Assembly (NCBI GenBank): GCA_008125075.1
Contig: VLTH01000002.1
Coordinates: 695,605 to 759,604 of the forward strand
Reading direction: 5' to 3'
Length of the DNA stretch: 64,000 bases
From: Acetivibrio alkalicellulosi
Lineage (GTDB): Bacteria > Bacillota > Clostridia > Acetivibrionales > Acetivibrionaceae
This document shows, piece after piece, positions 38,809 through 47,122 of this stretch. Positions within the stretch are counted from its first letter, which is position 1; the number at the start of each line of letters is the position of its first letter. Below the pieces are notes generated by a model. It did not search any database. It was given only the letters and a program-made list of their open reading frames with translations, and had not been told where the DNA came from. The position numbers and the translations under genes were made by a program.

Positions 38809-39045
38809 ATGAATAATCAAGATTATAAGGGAAAATCATATGGATTTCTTAAGCATTTATTGTGTATTGTACCAATAGTTGTTCTTATAATATTGTATGT
38901 GACTAGATTTAGAGGAATTCCAACGGGGAACATACTAGGTGTTGGCTTAATGATTCTGTGTCCATTATCACACTTATTGATAATACCTTTAATAATGAGA
39001 AAAAAGCAAAAAGATACAGATGAAAAGAAATCAAGCTGTCACTAA
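38809..39045 (+). CDS. Small two-helix membrane protein, DUF2933-like
   Basis: The 78-residue protein has two membrane helices (about 14-31 and 40-61), the segment ILCPLSHLLIIPLIM and a C-terminal SSCH. The LCPLxH pattern resembles DUF2933 proteins, which are often found near copper and heavy-metal genes; this link is tentative. AGGAGG precedes the ATG, and a response-regulator box drives it. A terminator follows. Confidence 0.65.
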   Translation: MNNQDYKGKSYGFLKHLLCIVPIVVLIILYVTRFRGIPTGNILGVGLMILCPLSHLLIIPLIMRKKQKDTDEKKSSCH

Positions 39046-39146
39046 GAAAGCATAAGCTGCAATAAATGAGAAAACTAGAAACAAGATTACCGACAAGTCT
39101 TCATGAATGTTTATTATATTACTTATTTTACCATTCAAATTATGCG

Positions 39147-39215
39147 TGCTCCTATAAAAGAGCTTATCTAAATCGGTTCAAAGATTTGGGAAGCTTTTAG
39201 GGAGCATTTTATTTT
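39147..39215 (+). terminator. Long stepped terminator hairpin
   Basis: TGCTCC, TAAAAG, GCTT and AAATC on the left pair in turn with GATTT, AAGC, CTTTTA and GGAGCA on the right (39147-39206), followed by TTTTATTTT. It ends the transcript of the small membrane protein gene. Confidence 0.75.
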
Positions 39216-39229
39216 GTGCGTCAATTTCT

Positions 39230-39258
39230 TATGTGACTTTGTCACATACTTTTATAAA
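39230..39258 (+). promoter_or_regulatory. Crp-type operator TGTGAC-TTT-GTCACA and -10 box upstream of the ferredoxin gene
   Basis: TATGTGACTTTGTCACATA (39230-39248) is a perfect inverted repeat of the TGTGA/TCACA type. TATAAA at 39253-39258 is a likely -10, which places the operator near -26, a position expected for repression. A Crp-family regulator is encoded 0.9 kb away whose recognition helix has the RExxxR pattern that reads TGTGA in E. coli Crp. Confidence 0.65.
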
Positions 39259-39299
39259 AAAAGGTGATAACATATAAAGAAAAGGCAGGGGGCTTCATT

Positions 39300-39500
39300 A
39301 TGAAGGTTAAAAAAAGAGCGATAATACCAAAAAATCAATGTGTAGCATGTGGAGTGTGTGTTAAAGTTTGTCCTAGAAATGCCATTTCAATAATAAGTGG
39401 AGTATATGCAAAAGTAGATGACTCTCTATGTGTTGGATGTGGATTGTGTGCAAAGGCCTGTCCTGCATCAATAATAAAAATGGAGGGTGATGTACAATGA
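39300..39500 (+). CDS. 2[4Fe-4S] ferredoxin-type protein
   Basis: The 66-residue protein has two cluster motifs, CVACGVCVKVCP and CVGCGLCAKACP, each CxxCxxCxxxCP. It should carry electrons or act as the Fe-S subunit for the membrane protein whose gene overlaps its stop by 4 nt. The ATG is chosen because the residues before it lack conservation and the AGGGGGC site fits. Confidence 0.88.
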   Translation: MKVKKRAIIPKNQCVACGVCVKVCPRNAISIISGVYAKVDDSLCVGCGLCAKACPASIIKMEGDVQ

Positions 39501-40078
39501 AAACTAAAAAGCACTGGTATGACTATTTATGGATAGCATCAACATTATATCTTTTACTTGGTTTTATAAATATTTTATTTGCATGGCTGGGACTTTTGTG
39601 CTTTTTTATTCCACTAATTATATCAATTGTAAAAGGGAACAAAGCTTATTGCAACAAGTATTGTGGTAGAGGGAAGTTATTTAATTTATTGGGAAACAAA
39701 CTCGGACTATCAATAAAAAGGGAATGTCCTACTATTTTAAGAAGACAATGGTTTCGCTATTCTTTTTTGATATTTTTCTTAACTATGTTTGGTAATATGA
39801 TTTTTGTTACCTACATGGTATTTGGAGGGTCAAGAGAATTAGTGAATGTTGTTAAACTTCTTTGGACGATAAACTTTCCTTGGAATTTTTCATATAACAA
39901 CAGTATAAGCCCCTGGATAGCACAATTTGCTTTTGGATTTTATAGCGTAATGCTTACATCTACTGTACTTGGAATAATAACTATGATTTTTTTCAAACCT
40001 CGTACATGGTGTGTATATTGTCCAATGGGAACTATGACTCAGGCTATTTGTAAAGTAAAAAATCATGGAAAAGAATAA
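39497..40078 (+). CDS. Membrane 4Fe-4S-binding protein (NapH/NosR C-terminal-like)
   Basis: The 193-residue protein has about four membrane helices and two cysteine motifs on the same side, CNKYCGRGKLF and CVYCPMGTMTQAICK. They resemble the CxxxCP elements of NapH- and NosR-type polyferredoxin membrane proteins. It overlaps the ferredoxin gene by 4 nt and probably forms a two-protein redox unit with it. The electron acceptor could be the DUF2318 protein encoded just upstream, which is inference from position. Confidence 0.78.
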   Translation: MKTKKHWYDYLWIASTLYLLLGFINILFAWLGLLCFFIPLIISIVKGNKAYCNKYCGRGKLFNLLGNKLGLSIKRECPTILRRQWFRYSFLIFFLTMFGNMIFVTYMVFGGSRELVNVVKLLWTINFPWNFSYNNSISPWIAQFAFGFYSVMLTSTVLGIITMIFFKPRTWCVYCPMGTMTQAICKVKNHGKE

Positions 40079-40083
40079 TATTT

Positions 40084-40119
40084 AAGCTGCATTTTATATA
40101 AAGAGCAGCCTTATATTTT
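40084..40119. terminator. Hairpin between convergent Fe-S operon and crp-type gene
   Basis: AAGCTGC (40084-40090) pairs with GCAGCCTT (40105-40112) with one bulged base, followed by ATATTTTT. Confidence 0.5.
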
Positions 40120-40779
40120 TCGTAGTTTTTGTTGATCAATAATTTCAATAGTGCCTCTAGAAAGTTTTACAATGCCATCAATTTGAAATTGTTTTAATAA
40201 TCTTGAAACCACTTCCCTTGCAGTTCCTAAGTCCTTTGCTATTGAATCATGGGTTGCAGTAATTATGGAGCTTTCTATTAGTTTACTTCGTTCTAATAAT
40301 ATATCTGCCAACCTTCTTCCAGTACTTGAAAAAACTAAATTATTTAAAACTACCATTACTTCAGAAAAACGGTCAGAAACTAGTTCAAGCACATAATTTT
40401 TAGCTTTATGATTAGAATCAATAATATTCTTAAAAGTATTTTTTGGAATAATTAGTAGTTCTGTATCTTCAAGTAATTCCATTTGAACTTCAATATGAAG
40501 GCTTTTTATCATACATGCTGCACTTAAAATACACACATCACCTTCTAAAAGTCGATATAAAGTAATTTCTCCACCGTTTGGCGAGGTTATATATACCCTT
40601 CCAACACCCTTATTTATGATTTCCAAACCAGAACACTCATTGTTATCATGACTAAGTCTTGTACCTTTCTTAAGTTTTTTAATAAAAGCCATCCTTAATA
40701 TATTATCTCTTTCTTCTCGGGATAAATCATTCCAAAAATTTAAACATTGGCCAAGTAAGTTTTCCATCTTTATGATCAC
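40111..40779 (-). CDS. Crp/Fnr-family transcriptional regulator
   Basis: The 222-residue protein has a cyclic-nucleotide-binding-like domain (about 25-130) and a C-terminal winged helix with the recognition helix GTAREVVSRLLKQF. It lacks the N-terminal four-cysteine cluster of Fnr, so it is not an Fe-S oxygen sensor of that type, and the cAMP-contact motif is not clear either. The GTG start sits 5 nt after AGAAGG. It is convergent with the ferredoxin/membrane Fe-S operon, whose promoter has a matching palindrome. Confidence 0.9.
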   Translation of the reverse strand: MIIKMENLLGQCLNFWNDLSREERDNILRMAFIKKLKKGTRLSHDNNECSGLEIINKGVGRVYITSPNGGEITLYRLLEGDVCILSAACMIKSLHIEVQMELLEDTELLIIPKNTFKNIIDSNHKAKNYVLELVSDRFSEVMVVLNNLVFSSTGRRLADILLERSKLIESSIITATHDSIAKDLGTAREVVSRLLKQFQIDGIVKLSRGTIEIIDQQKLRKI

Positions 40780-40897
40780 ATGCCCCTTCTTATACTAGTT
40801 TGTGTTTTTAGCTCCTATATTAATCCCAGACGAACTTATTAACTATGATTGTAGCTTCTACAGCCATCATATCAATTAATAATAAGAATTTGTTTTT

Positions 40898-41350
40898 TTA
40901 ATTAACTGGGAAGTTGGATTTGTCTACTATAATTATTGTATCTTCATTTTTATGGGGTTCAATATCAATTTCCTGGCTTTGTGAATAAATAGTTATTTTG
41001 AATCCATTATATTCATTCTTATCTTTAATACCCCAATTTTCCAATATAGTTTTACCGTTTTCTGAATTGAGTAAGTATGGACCATATTCAACCCCTTCAA
41101 TTTCTATTACATCATGTAACTTTAATATTATTCGTTTTACTGTAAGAAATTCATCACTTTTCTCACCAAAAGTAAGTCCATAATCCTTAGTTTCCATTAT
41201 GTATGTAATTAATGCTTTTTCTATTTGTTGAGCATTTCGCAAATCTGTTCTATCCCGAGATGTGCTAGAAAATAAAACAAATATTATTGATAATATTACA
41301 AACACAGAGACAGGTATAGCTATAATAATTAAAATTCTTTTAGTGTTCAA
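40898..41350 (-). CDS. Single-pass membrane protein, unknown function
   Basis: The 150-residue protein has an N-terminal membrane helix (about 5-27) and an outward domain that begins with an amphipathic stretch (RNAQQIEKALITYIMETKD). That arrangement is reminiscent of pseudopilins, though there is no prepilin cleavage motif. I do not recognise the family. TTG start; AAGGAG lies 12 nt upstream, a loose spacing. Confidence 0.5.
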   Translation of the reverse strand: MNTKRILIIIAIPVSVFVILSIIFVLFSSTSRDRTDLRNAQQIEKALITYIMETKDYGLTFGEKSDEFLTVKRIILKLHDVIEIEGVEYGPYLLNSENGKTILENWGIKDKNEYNGFKITIYSQSQEIDIEPHKNEDTIIIVDKSNFPVN

Positions 41351-41426
41351 ATGTTATTCATCTCCTTAAAGTATTATAAAATCTATAGAGTATTATACCA
41401 TATTATAGTAGGCAATAATAAATAAC

Positions 41427-41480
41427 AATTCCAGAAACTTAAGTTATACAGTCTAAAGTCTGTAAATATTCCTCGGGGCC
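41427..41480. repeat. MITE-like interspersed repeat, copy C (left-half fragment)
   Basis: AATTCCAGAAACTTAAGTTA, CAGTCTAAAGTCTGTAAATA and TTCCTCGGGGCCT match the left third of the intact family members; the rest is missing. It lies in an 838-nt intergenic region that otherwise holds AT-rich sequence, a terminator-like hairpin and a 22-codon ORF ahead of amtB. Confidence 0.7.
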
Positions 41481-41938
41481 TAATGGAGGTGTTTAAAGTT
41501 TAAATAGAAAATGTTTTATGTCTATTTTTGAAATTTATACACAGCTGTCTTTCATATCGTGATAATATATTTTTTGGAGTGTAATCTAGAATTAATTACA
41601 ATTTATTTTGAAATACAGACTGTATTATCCTTGCTTTATCAACTTACTTAAGTAATGTTTTTCAATATAAGGCTACCATTGCTTATGCTATAACCTTTCG
41701 TCATATAACTTAATATTGCTGTTCACATTATTATCAGAAAAAGCAATTATGAAAATGTTCTAGTAGAATAAAATTGAATAACTTAAATGAAAATTATCCA
41801 CTTTGAAGTATTTGAAATTTTCTCTTGCATTTTTTTATAATATGCAGTATTATTAATATAGTATTTAACGATTAGTAATGATAAATTGGTTGTAAATAAA
41901 TTTAATATAACCGTGCGGTTAAGAATTTTAAAGAAATC

Positions 41939-41986
41939 AAACAAAGGTGTTTATTCTTACAATAATATACCTTTGTTTTTTTTATA
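41939..41986 (+). terminator. Terminator/attenuator-like hairpin in the amtB leader
   Basis: AAACAAAGGT (41939-41948) pairs with ACCTTTGTTT (41969-41978), followed by a run of T. A small tight hairpin, TAACC/GGTTA near 41909-41922, precedes it. Both lie about 200 nt before amtB with no gene to terminate just upstream on this strand, so attenuation is possible. Confidence 0.6.
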
Positions 41987-42018
41987 CAAAAAACCTTGGT
42001 CAGGAAGGGGGTTGTGTG

Positions 42019-42087
42019 ATGAATAAAACTAACTTAGTAGAAAATCTGTGGGAAAACTTCCAAGGGTACAATTTATTCAAAACATAA
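42019..42087 (+). CDS. 22-codon ORF upstream of amtB
   Basis: ATG after AGGAAGGGGGTTGTGTG opens a 22-residue frame (MNKTNLVENLWENFQGYNLF and two more residues). The ribosome site is good. It lies between the attenuator-like hairpin and amtB and may be a leader peptide or a small protein; no homologue is known to me. Confidence 0.4.
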   Translation: MNKTNLVENLWENFQGYNLFKT

Positions 42088-42188
42088 AAAAACAAAATCT
42101 AATGGAAAAAATATAGCCATTTAAGGCTCATATTAAAACAAGTTAAAGCCCTATTTAAAGGGGTAGTCAAATATTTTAGGAGGTTATT

Positions 42189-43514
42189 ATGAAACTATTT
42201 AAGCGATTATTTGTTGTAATTTTATTTATGTTTATCCTTTTAATCCCTGCATTTGTTTTAGGGGCTACTGGAGAAAATGTGTCTGGTGCAGAAGCACTGT
42301 TTGTAGCTAATAATACATGGATGTTGGTGGCAACTATCCTGGTTTTTATTATGCACCTTGGGTTTGCAACTTTAGAGACTGGTCTAACTCGTGCAAAAAA
42401 CACCGTTAATATTCTTTTTAAAAACACTGCAATTGTTGCCATAGGACTTCTCACTTATGCTATAATTGGATTTAACCTCATGTATCCAGGAGAATTTATA
42501 ATTGGTGAATTTTTTGGATTTGGGGGATTTGGTGTTTCAAGTCCCGAAGGAGCTGCAGGTCTCATTAACTACGCTGGAGGGGCTTACACCTACTGGACAG
42601 ACTTTATCTTTCAGGGTATGTTTGCTGCTACAGCAGCCACAATTGTATCTGGAGCTGTAGCCGAGAGAATAAAGCTTCACAGCTTTCTTATCTTCAGTGC
42701 TATATATGTAGCACTTATATATCCCTGGGTGGGAAGCTGGCACTGGGGTGAAGGATGGTTGAGCCAAATGGGTTTTTATGATTTTGCTGGTTCAACTTTG
42801 GTTCATAGCGTAGGCGGTTGGGCGGCTCTTGCAGGAGTAATTCTTCTTGGACCACGTATTGGCAAATATGTAAACGGCACTATAAAACCTATAATGGGAC
42901 ACAGTATGCCCCTCGCTGCTATAGGAGTCTTTTTGCTTTGGTTTGGTTGGTTTGGCTTCAATGGTGGATCAGTCCTTTCAGCTGATCCTGGTGAAGTTTC
43001 ACTAGTTTTTGTAACTACATGCCTTGCAGCAGCTGCTGGTGTAATGGGAGCTATGATTCTCTCTTGGATAGTCCAGAAAAAGCCTGACCTAACAATGGCT
43101 TTAAATGGAGCTCTTGCAGGACTAGTTGGGATTACAGCTGGTGCAGATGTTATTAGTCCTATGGGTTCTGTAATAGTTGGTTTTATAGCAGGAATTATAG
43201 TTGTATTTTCCGTAATCGCTTTTGACAGACTTAAGCTTGATGATCCTGTTGGAGCTTTATCTGTTCACTTGGTCTGTGGAATTTGGGGCACATTAGCAGT
43301 TGGTATTTTCAGTGTAGAACATTCGTTTTTCATTCAACTATTGGGAGTTGCATCTTATGGAGCGGTATGTTTCACATCTGCATTTATTATTTTTGCACTG
43401 GTAAAGAAGTTCCTTGGTCTCAGAGTTTCCAAAGAAGAAGAACTCAAAGGCCTCGATATTGGAGAACATGGTATGGAAGCATATAGCGGCTTTCAAATAT
43501 TTAGAAATCAATAA
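42189..43514 (+). CDS. amtB: Ammonium transporter AmtB
   Basis: AmtB conducts ammonium/ammonia across the membrane. The 441-residue protein has a cleavable signal peptide (first ~25 residues), eleven predicted helices, and conserved family blocks [36 protein letters not shown] and [14 protein letters not shown], with the pore histidines in [13 protein letters not shown] and [16 protein letters not shown] precedes the ATG. glnK follows after 11 nt, the classical pairing in which the PII trimer blocks the channel. Confidence 0.97.
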   Translation: MKLFKRLFVVILFMFILLIPAFVLGATGENVSGAEALFVANNTWMLVATILVFIMHLGFATLETGLTRAKNTVNILFKNTAIVAIGLLTYAIIGFNLMYPGEFIIGEFFGFGGFGVSSPEGAAGLINYAGGAYTYWTDFIFQGMFAATAATIVSGAVAERIKLHSFLIFSAIYVALIYPWVGSWHWGEGWLSQMGFYDFAGSTLVHSVGGWAALAGVILLGPRIGKYVNGTIKPIMGHSMPLAAIGVFLLWFGWFGFNGGSVLSADPGEVSLVFVTTCLAAAAGVMGAMILSWIVQKKPDLTMALNGALAGLVGITAGADVISPMGSVIVGFIAGIIVVFSVIAFDRLKLDDPVGALSVHLVCGIWGTLAVGIFSVEHSFFIQLLGVASYGAVCFTSAFIIFALVKKFLGLRVSKEEELKGLDIGEHGMEAYSGFQIFRNQ

Positions 43515-43525
43515 GGAGGATTTTT

Positions 43526-43867
43526 ATGAAACTTATAATTGCATATATTCAGCCTGAGAAACTAAACGAAGTTAAACAAGAACTCTTGAAAGAAGGTATT
43601 ATGAAAATGTCTGTTACTAATTCCCTTGGTTGTGGTCAGCAAGGAGGATATAAAGAGTCCTACCGAGGAGTTGAAACAGAAGTAAATCTTCTTCAAAAGA
43701 TGAGAATAGAGATAGCAATTAATGACGAATTCGTCGATAAAACCACAAACGCTATAATAAGAGGAGCAAAAACAGGAAATATAGGTGACGGAAAGATTTT
43801 TGTTCTAGACCTTGTTAATTGTATTAGAATTAGAACTGGAGAAAATGGTAGTGATGCAATTGGATAG
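43526..43867 (+). CDS. glnK: Nitrogen regulatory PII protein (GlnK type) without Tyr51
   Basis: PII proteins sense ATP/ADP and 2-oxoglutarate and gate AmtB. The 113-residue protein has the T-loop segment [18 protein letters not shown] and the B-loop [11 protein letters not shown]. Position 51, the uridylylated tyrosine in enterobacteria, is threonine (YRGVET), so control by uridylylation is not expected. Tyr46 remains. It is translated just after amtB, as expected for a dedicated channel regulator. Confidence 0.95.
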   Translation: MKLIIAYIQPEKLNEVKQELLKEGIMKMSVTNSLGCGQQGGYKESYRGVETEVNLLQKMRIEIAINDEFVDKTTNAIIRGAKTGNIGDGKIFVLDLVNCIRIRTGENGSDAIG

Positions 43868-43948
43868 ACAAATATATAGCAGCCTTTTATAATAAATTCT
43901 ATTTAAATGCTTAGCCAGCCACTATACCACACGTCCTAAAAATCAAAA

Positions 43949-44046
43949 AAAGGTGCCATTAATTAATGGCGCCTTTGTCAATTTAAAATTGACAATGAAA
44001 AAAAAATAGCTTAAACTTTAGCTTAGGAGGATTATCCTCTGTCAAC
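43949..44046 (+). terminator. Terminator and cluster of inverted repeats after glnK
   Basis: AAAGGTGCCATT (43949-43960) and AATGGCGCCTTT pair as a strong hairpin. Next, TTGTCAATTT/AAATTGACAA (43975-43995) and GAGGAT/ATCCTC (44027-44039) form further hairpins. TGTCAA at 44039-44044 could compete for TTGACA. The first is the likely amtB-glnK terminator; the rest of this 265-nt gap may be a structured RNA. Confidence 0.6.
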
Positions 44047-44132
44047 AATCTGTTTTACTTAAATGTAGTATGAAATATTATAAAATTTACATAATATAAA
44101 ATAAAAAGAATATATTAAAGGAAAGCGAAAAC

Positions 44133-44963
44133 ATGTTTTTATTTTTTAATGAATTAAAAAGGTTATACTACTTTATCGTGGCAATTAGTTGTGTAATACT
44201 TCTAATAACTCAAGTAATTTTTAATACTAATTTTTTGATTACATTTCTATTTCTAGTTACTTTGAATCTTTTGGTTTTATATAAATTAAATTTATTTGCG
44301 TTTGGGAAACTAGTAAATATAATATCAAACGAGTGTGATCCTGAAAAATTTATTTCACTCTCAAAAAAAATGATGAACACAAAATTATATGGTGAAATAA
44401 TAAAGAAAAAAATTCAAGCACATTTTGTTTGGGCACTTATGTGGAATGGGAGTTATGAAGAAGCTTTACAAAACTTAAATACTATTCAAAAATCAATTTC
44501 AAAAAAAACAGAGACTACTAAACAAAAAAAAGTACTAAATACTAAGCAAATTTCCATTTACCAATTATTAATTGGAATTTATACTGCCAATAAAGATTTC
44601 AAAAATGTTAGAAAAGTTTATGAGGAACTTAAGGAATATATAACCAATTCAAAGGTTAGTAAAATGAAAAAAGATGACTATAAGAACATATTAACTTCTG
44701 ATTATTTATATATTAACTTTCTTGAAGGAAATTTTGAAAATTCAGAAGAAATTTTTAAGTTGATGGAAATAAGATATCTTCAGGAATATAAAAATTCATA
44801 TTGTAAACTGTTAAGAATTTCGGCTAAGTTTCATCTTGGTAATATATATCTAAGATTTAACAAAAATAATGAAGCTAAGGAAGCGTTTGAGTATGTGGTG
44901 TCAATGGGCAATAAACTAAATATTGTTAATGAAGCAAGAAGTTACTTAGATAGTATGCAATAA
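44133..44963 (+). CDS. Membrane-anchored TPR-like protein, paralogue 1
   Basis: The 276-residue protein has two N-terminal membrane helices (about 10-30 and 34-52) and a cytoplasmic helical-repeat domain of the TPR type (NGSYEEALQNLNTI, NKDFKNVRKVYEELKEYI, LGNIYLRFNKNNEAKEAFEYV). It is about one-third identical by eye to the next gene, sharing ECDPxxFI, YINFLEGxxEN and EAKxAFEYV. No family name comes to mind. AAAGGA precedes the ATG. The AT-rich, Lys/Asn-heavy coding looks like accessory DNA. Confidence 0.7.
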   Translation: MFLFFNELKRLYYFIVAISCVILLITQVIFNTNFLITFLFLVTLNLLVLYKLNLFAFGKLVNIISNECDPEKFISLSKKMMNTKLYGEIIKKKIQAHFVWALMWNGSYEEALQNLNTIQKSISKKTETTKQKKVLNTKQISIYQLLIGIYTANKDFKNVRKVYEELKEYITNSKVSKMKKDDYKNILTSDYLYINFLEGNFENSEEIFKLMEIRYLQEYKNSYCKLLRISAKFHLGNIYLRFNKNNEAKEAFEYVVSMGNKLNIVNEARSYLDSMQ

Positions 44964-45054
44964 TATTATTAAGCCCAGTGTTTTTTAGATAGTAAATAAG
45001 GTTTTAGGTAAGAGATGTTAAGTTAAATAAAATAATATAAAGATTGGTGATAAA

Positions 45055-45876
45055 ATGTTATTCATGTTTAATAAATATAAAGTTCTATTTATATCCATGA
45101 TTATTATAGGATTTATAATGTTTATGGCAATTCTTGATGATAATTTTTTTATAGTTTCACTGCTTCTAGTTGTAGTATGGGGTTTCTTATGGGGGATTAT
45201 ATTAAATACTTTAGCTTATAAAAAAGTATTAAGGATATTATACGAAGAGTGTGATCCTAAAAGATTTATTACTTACTGCAAACAAATAATAAGACAAAAG
45301 TCAGTAACAAAAATTGCATTAGAAGAGCTTAGACTGCATTTATGCAAGGCTTTGTTAGATGAAGGGAATTATAAAGAAGCAAGAGAAGTCTTAAACATGG
45401 TTGATGGTTTTTATCTTAATGAGTCTAAACAACCTAAACCAAAAAAAAATATATACATATATAAAGTATATATCCTTCATTCATTAATAGCCATTCATGT
45501 TTGTAATAAAGATTTCGAAACGGCTAGGAAAGTATTTGATAATATGAAGGAGTATATATTTAACGCGCGAATTTTATCAATACATCACTCTTTTGTTATG
45601 AACTTATTAACTTTGGATTTTTTGTATATTAATTTTCTTGAAGGAGATATTGAAAATCAAGAAGAAAGCGTAGAGCTTGTGGAAATGTTATACAATTTTG
45701 ATTATGAAAAAGCTAGTAATAATTTTGAAAGAGTTTCTGCTATGTTTATGTTAGGAGTAATATATGTTAGGAGTAAAAAATTTAATGAAGCAAAAAAAGC
45801 ATTTGAATATGTAGCAACAAAAGGTAATAAATTAAGTATTGTTAGTACAGCCAAAACTTATTTAGAGAAAATATAG
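45055..45876 (+). CDS. Membrane-anchored TPR-like protein, paralogue 2
   Basis: This 273-residue protein repeats the plan of its neighbour: two N-terminal membrane helices (about 9-27 and 32-50), then a helical-repeat domain with GNYKEAREVLNMVDG, NKDFETARKVFDNMKEYIF and RSKKFNEAKKAFEYVATKGN. The two genes are in tandem, 91 nt apart, and probably arose by duplication. Function unknown; TPR repeats suggest binding of a partner at the inner membrane face. The 300-nt gap that follows holds nothing I recognise. Confidence 0.7.
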   Translation: MLFMFNKYKVLFISMIIIGFIMFMAILDDNFFIVSLLLVVVWGFLWGIILNTLAYKKVLRILYEECDPKRFITYCKQIIRQKSVTKIALEELRLHLCKALLDEGNYKEAREVLNMVDGFYLNESKQPKPKKNIYIYKVYILHSLIAIHVCNKDFETARKVFDNMKEYIFNARILSIHHSFVMNLLTLDFLYINFLEGDIENQEESVELVEMLYNFDYEKASNNFERVSAMFMLGVIYVRSKKFNEAKKAFEYVATKGNKLSIVSTAKTYLEKI

Positions 45877-46179
45877 AATTAAAATTATGTATCATAATTG
45901 CTAAACTAAAAAAAATAAACACCACATACTAAAAGCCTACATAAAGTATTTTTTTTCATTGTTCACCATGCTATACATCCCATTATAAAACCTTTATTTA
46001 TATGATTTCTAAACCAGAACACTTGCTATAATGATAGAAAGATATAAAACAAGCGAGTTGAGGAATACTTACTATTAATTATATTATTGAAAAACATTCA
46101 ACAACATTTTGTTAAGTCGAAAAATACCAAAAACTATCTGGCGACATTTCTGAATTTATATAGCTATTTCCAAATTTCT

Positions 46180-47001
46180 TCACCTGACAGGGAAATCAAA
46201 GAAAGTATTTGGAAAAGGTTCATTCTGCAAGGTGAAATGCCACCACTCCTTAGAATAAAACCTGAAGCCTTTGTTTTCCATAGTTGTCCTTAAAAGGGCT
46301 CTATTTTGCTTTTGAATGTCTGTTAAGTTTTTATAATAATATCCTGATTTTTCTCCAAAAAAGTCAAATGGGCCCCCCATATCCAATTCAAGTCCTGTTT
46401 GAAGACAGATAAGAGATAAATCAACTGTGCTGCCTCGGCTATGAGCAGATCTTCTTGCAATATATCCAAGAGATATCAGTTTGCTTTTATCAATATCAGG
46501 GTAGTAGGATTCCTTCATTAACTGATCTAAAGGATCATTTACCCATTTGACAAAAGAATCTACAGCACTTTGCGGTCTGTACCCATCATATACAATTAAA
46601 CCAATACCATCTTCTCTTAATGTGTTTTGTACTTCTTTTAGTGCAATTGCCGCTTCATATGTTAGTATGCAACTATTTGAATAATAGCCAGGAACTATTC
46701 TCCCTGTAAAGTTATTATGGGTAGAATACCTCATATCTACATGTATTTCAGGTACTATTTCATTAAGATAAACAAAGCCTTCTGGGAGAAGTTGCTTTTT
46801 AGCTATTTTTTGAGGAAGAAAAAAACTTGTTTTTGCAGTAGTTGATATTCCAGCACAGCTTTCAGACACAGCACTTTTATTAGTAGATGTATATGGAATT
46901 ACACTTATGCTATCAAGATTTTTATAGTATAAATAGTATATAGAAGCTATAGATAAAATAAAAAGTGCAAATATTGTATTAATAATAAGTATCTTTTTCA
47001 T
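46180..47001 (-). CDS. D-alanyl-D-alanine dipeptidase, VanX/DdpX family
   Basis: Zinc peptidase of the M15D family that cleaves D-Ala-D-Ala. The 273-residue protein has an N-terminal membrane anchor (about 3-25) and the motif SAHSRGSTVD (zinc ligands His187 and Asp194), catalytic Glu252 and ligand His255 in EWWH, and the DGYRP arginine (Arg142). The anchored form points to wall turnover or D-Ala recycling outside the cell rather than to cytoplasmic vancomycin resistance; no vanH, vanA or vanRS genes are nearby. The start is the ATG after GAGGTC; a TTG five codons earlier is rejected. Confidence 0.9.
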   Translation of the reverse strand: MKKILIINTIFALFILSIASIYYLYYKNLDSISVIPYTSTNKSAVSESCAGISTTAKTSFFLPQKIAKKQLLPEGFVYLNEIVPEIHVDMRYSTHNNFTGRIVPGYYSNSCILTYEAAIALKEVQNTLREDGIGLIVYDGYRPQSAVDSFVKWVNDPLDQLMKESYYPDIDKSKLISLGYIARRSAHSRGSTVDLSLICLQTGLELDMGGPFDFFGEKSGYYYKNLTDIQKQNRALLRTTMENKGFRFYSKEWWHFTLQNEPFPNTFFDFPVR

Positions 47002-47122
47002 TATTGTTGACCTCAAACCCTTTTAATAATATGATTATACTTAAATTATAATAAAAATAAATAATATTGTAAAAGCAAGTACATTATAAATTTTAAAAAG
47101 TGCTTTAAGGGGAAGCTAAGAT

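Noticed and set aside
40111-40779. Fnr-type oxygen sensor
   Set aside because: The N-terminal cysteine cluster required for the Fe-S sensor is missing, and the nearby operator is TGTGA-type rather than TTGAT-type.
40898-41350. Type II/IV pseudopilin
   Set aside because: The membrane helix and following helix resemble pseudopilins, but there is no prepilin peptidase motif and no secretion genes nearby.
44133-45876. Toxin-antitoxin pair
   Set aside because: The two proteins are paralogues of equal size with the same domain plan, which does not fit a toxin and antidote.
46180-47001. Vancomycin-resistance cluster
   Set aside because: Only a VanX-like anchored dipeptidase is present; no ligase, dehydrogenase or VanRS pair is adjacent, so a wall-recycling role is more likely.
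22902-47122. Prophage or integrative element
   Set aside because: No integrase, transposase, phage structural or conjugation gene is present, and no attachment-site duplication or tRNA flanks the block.
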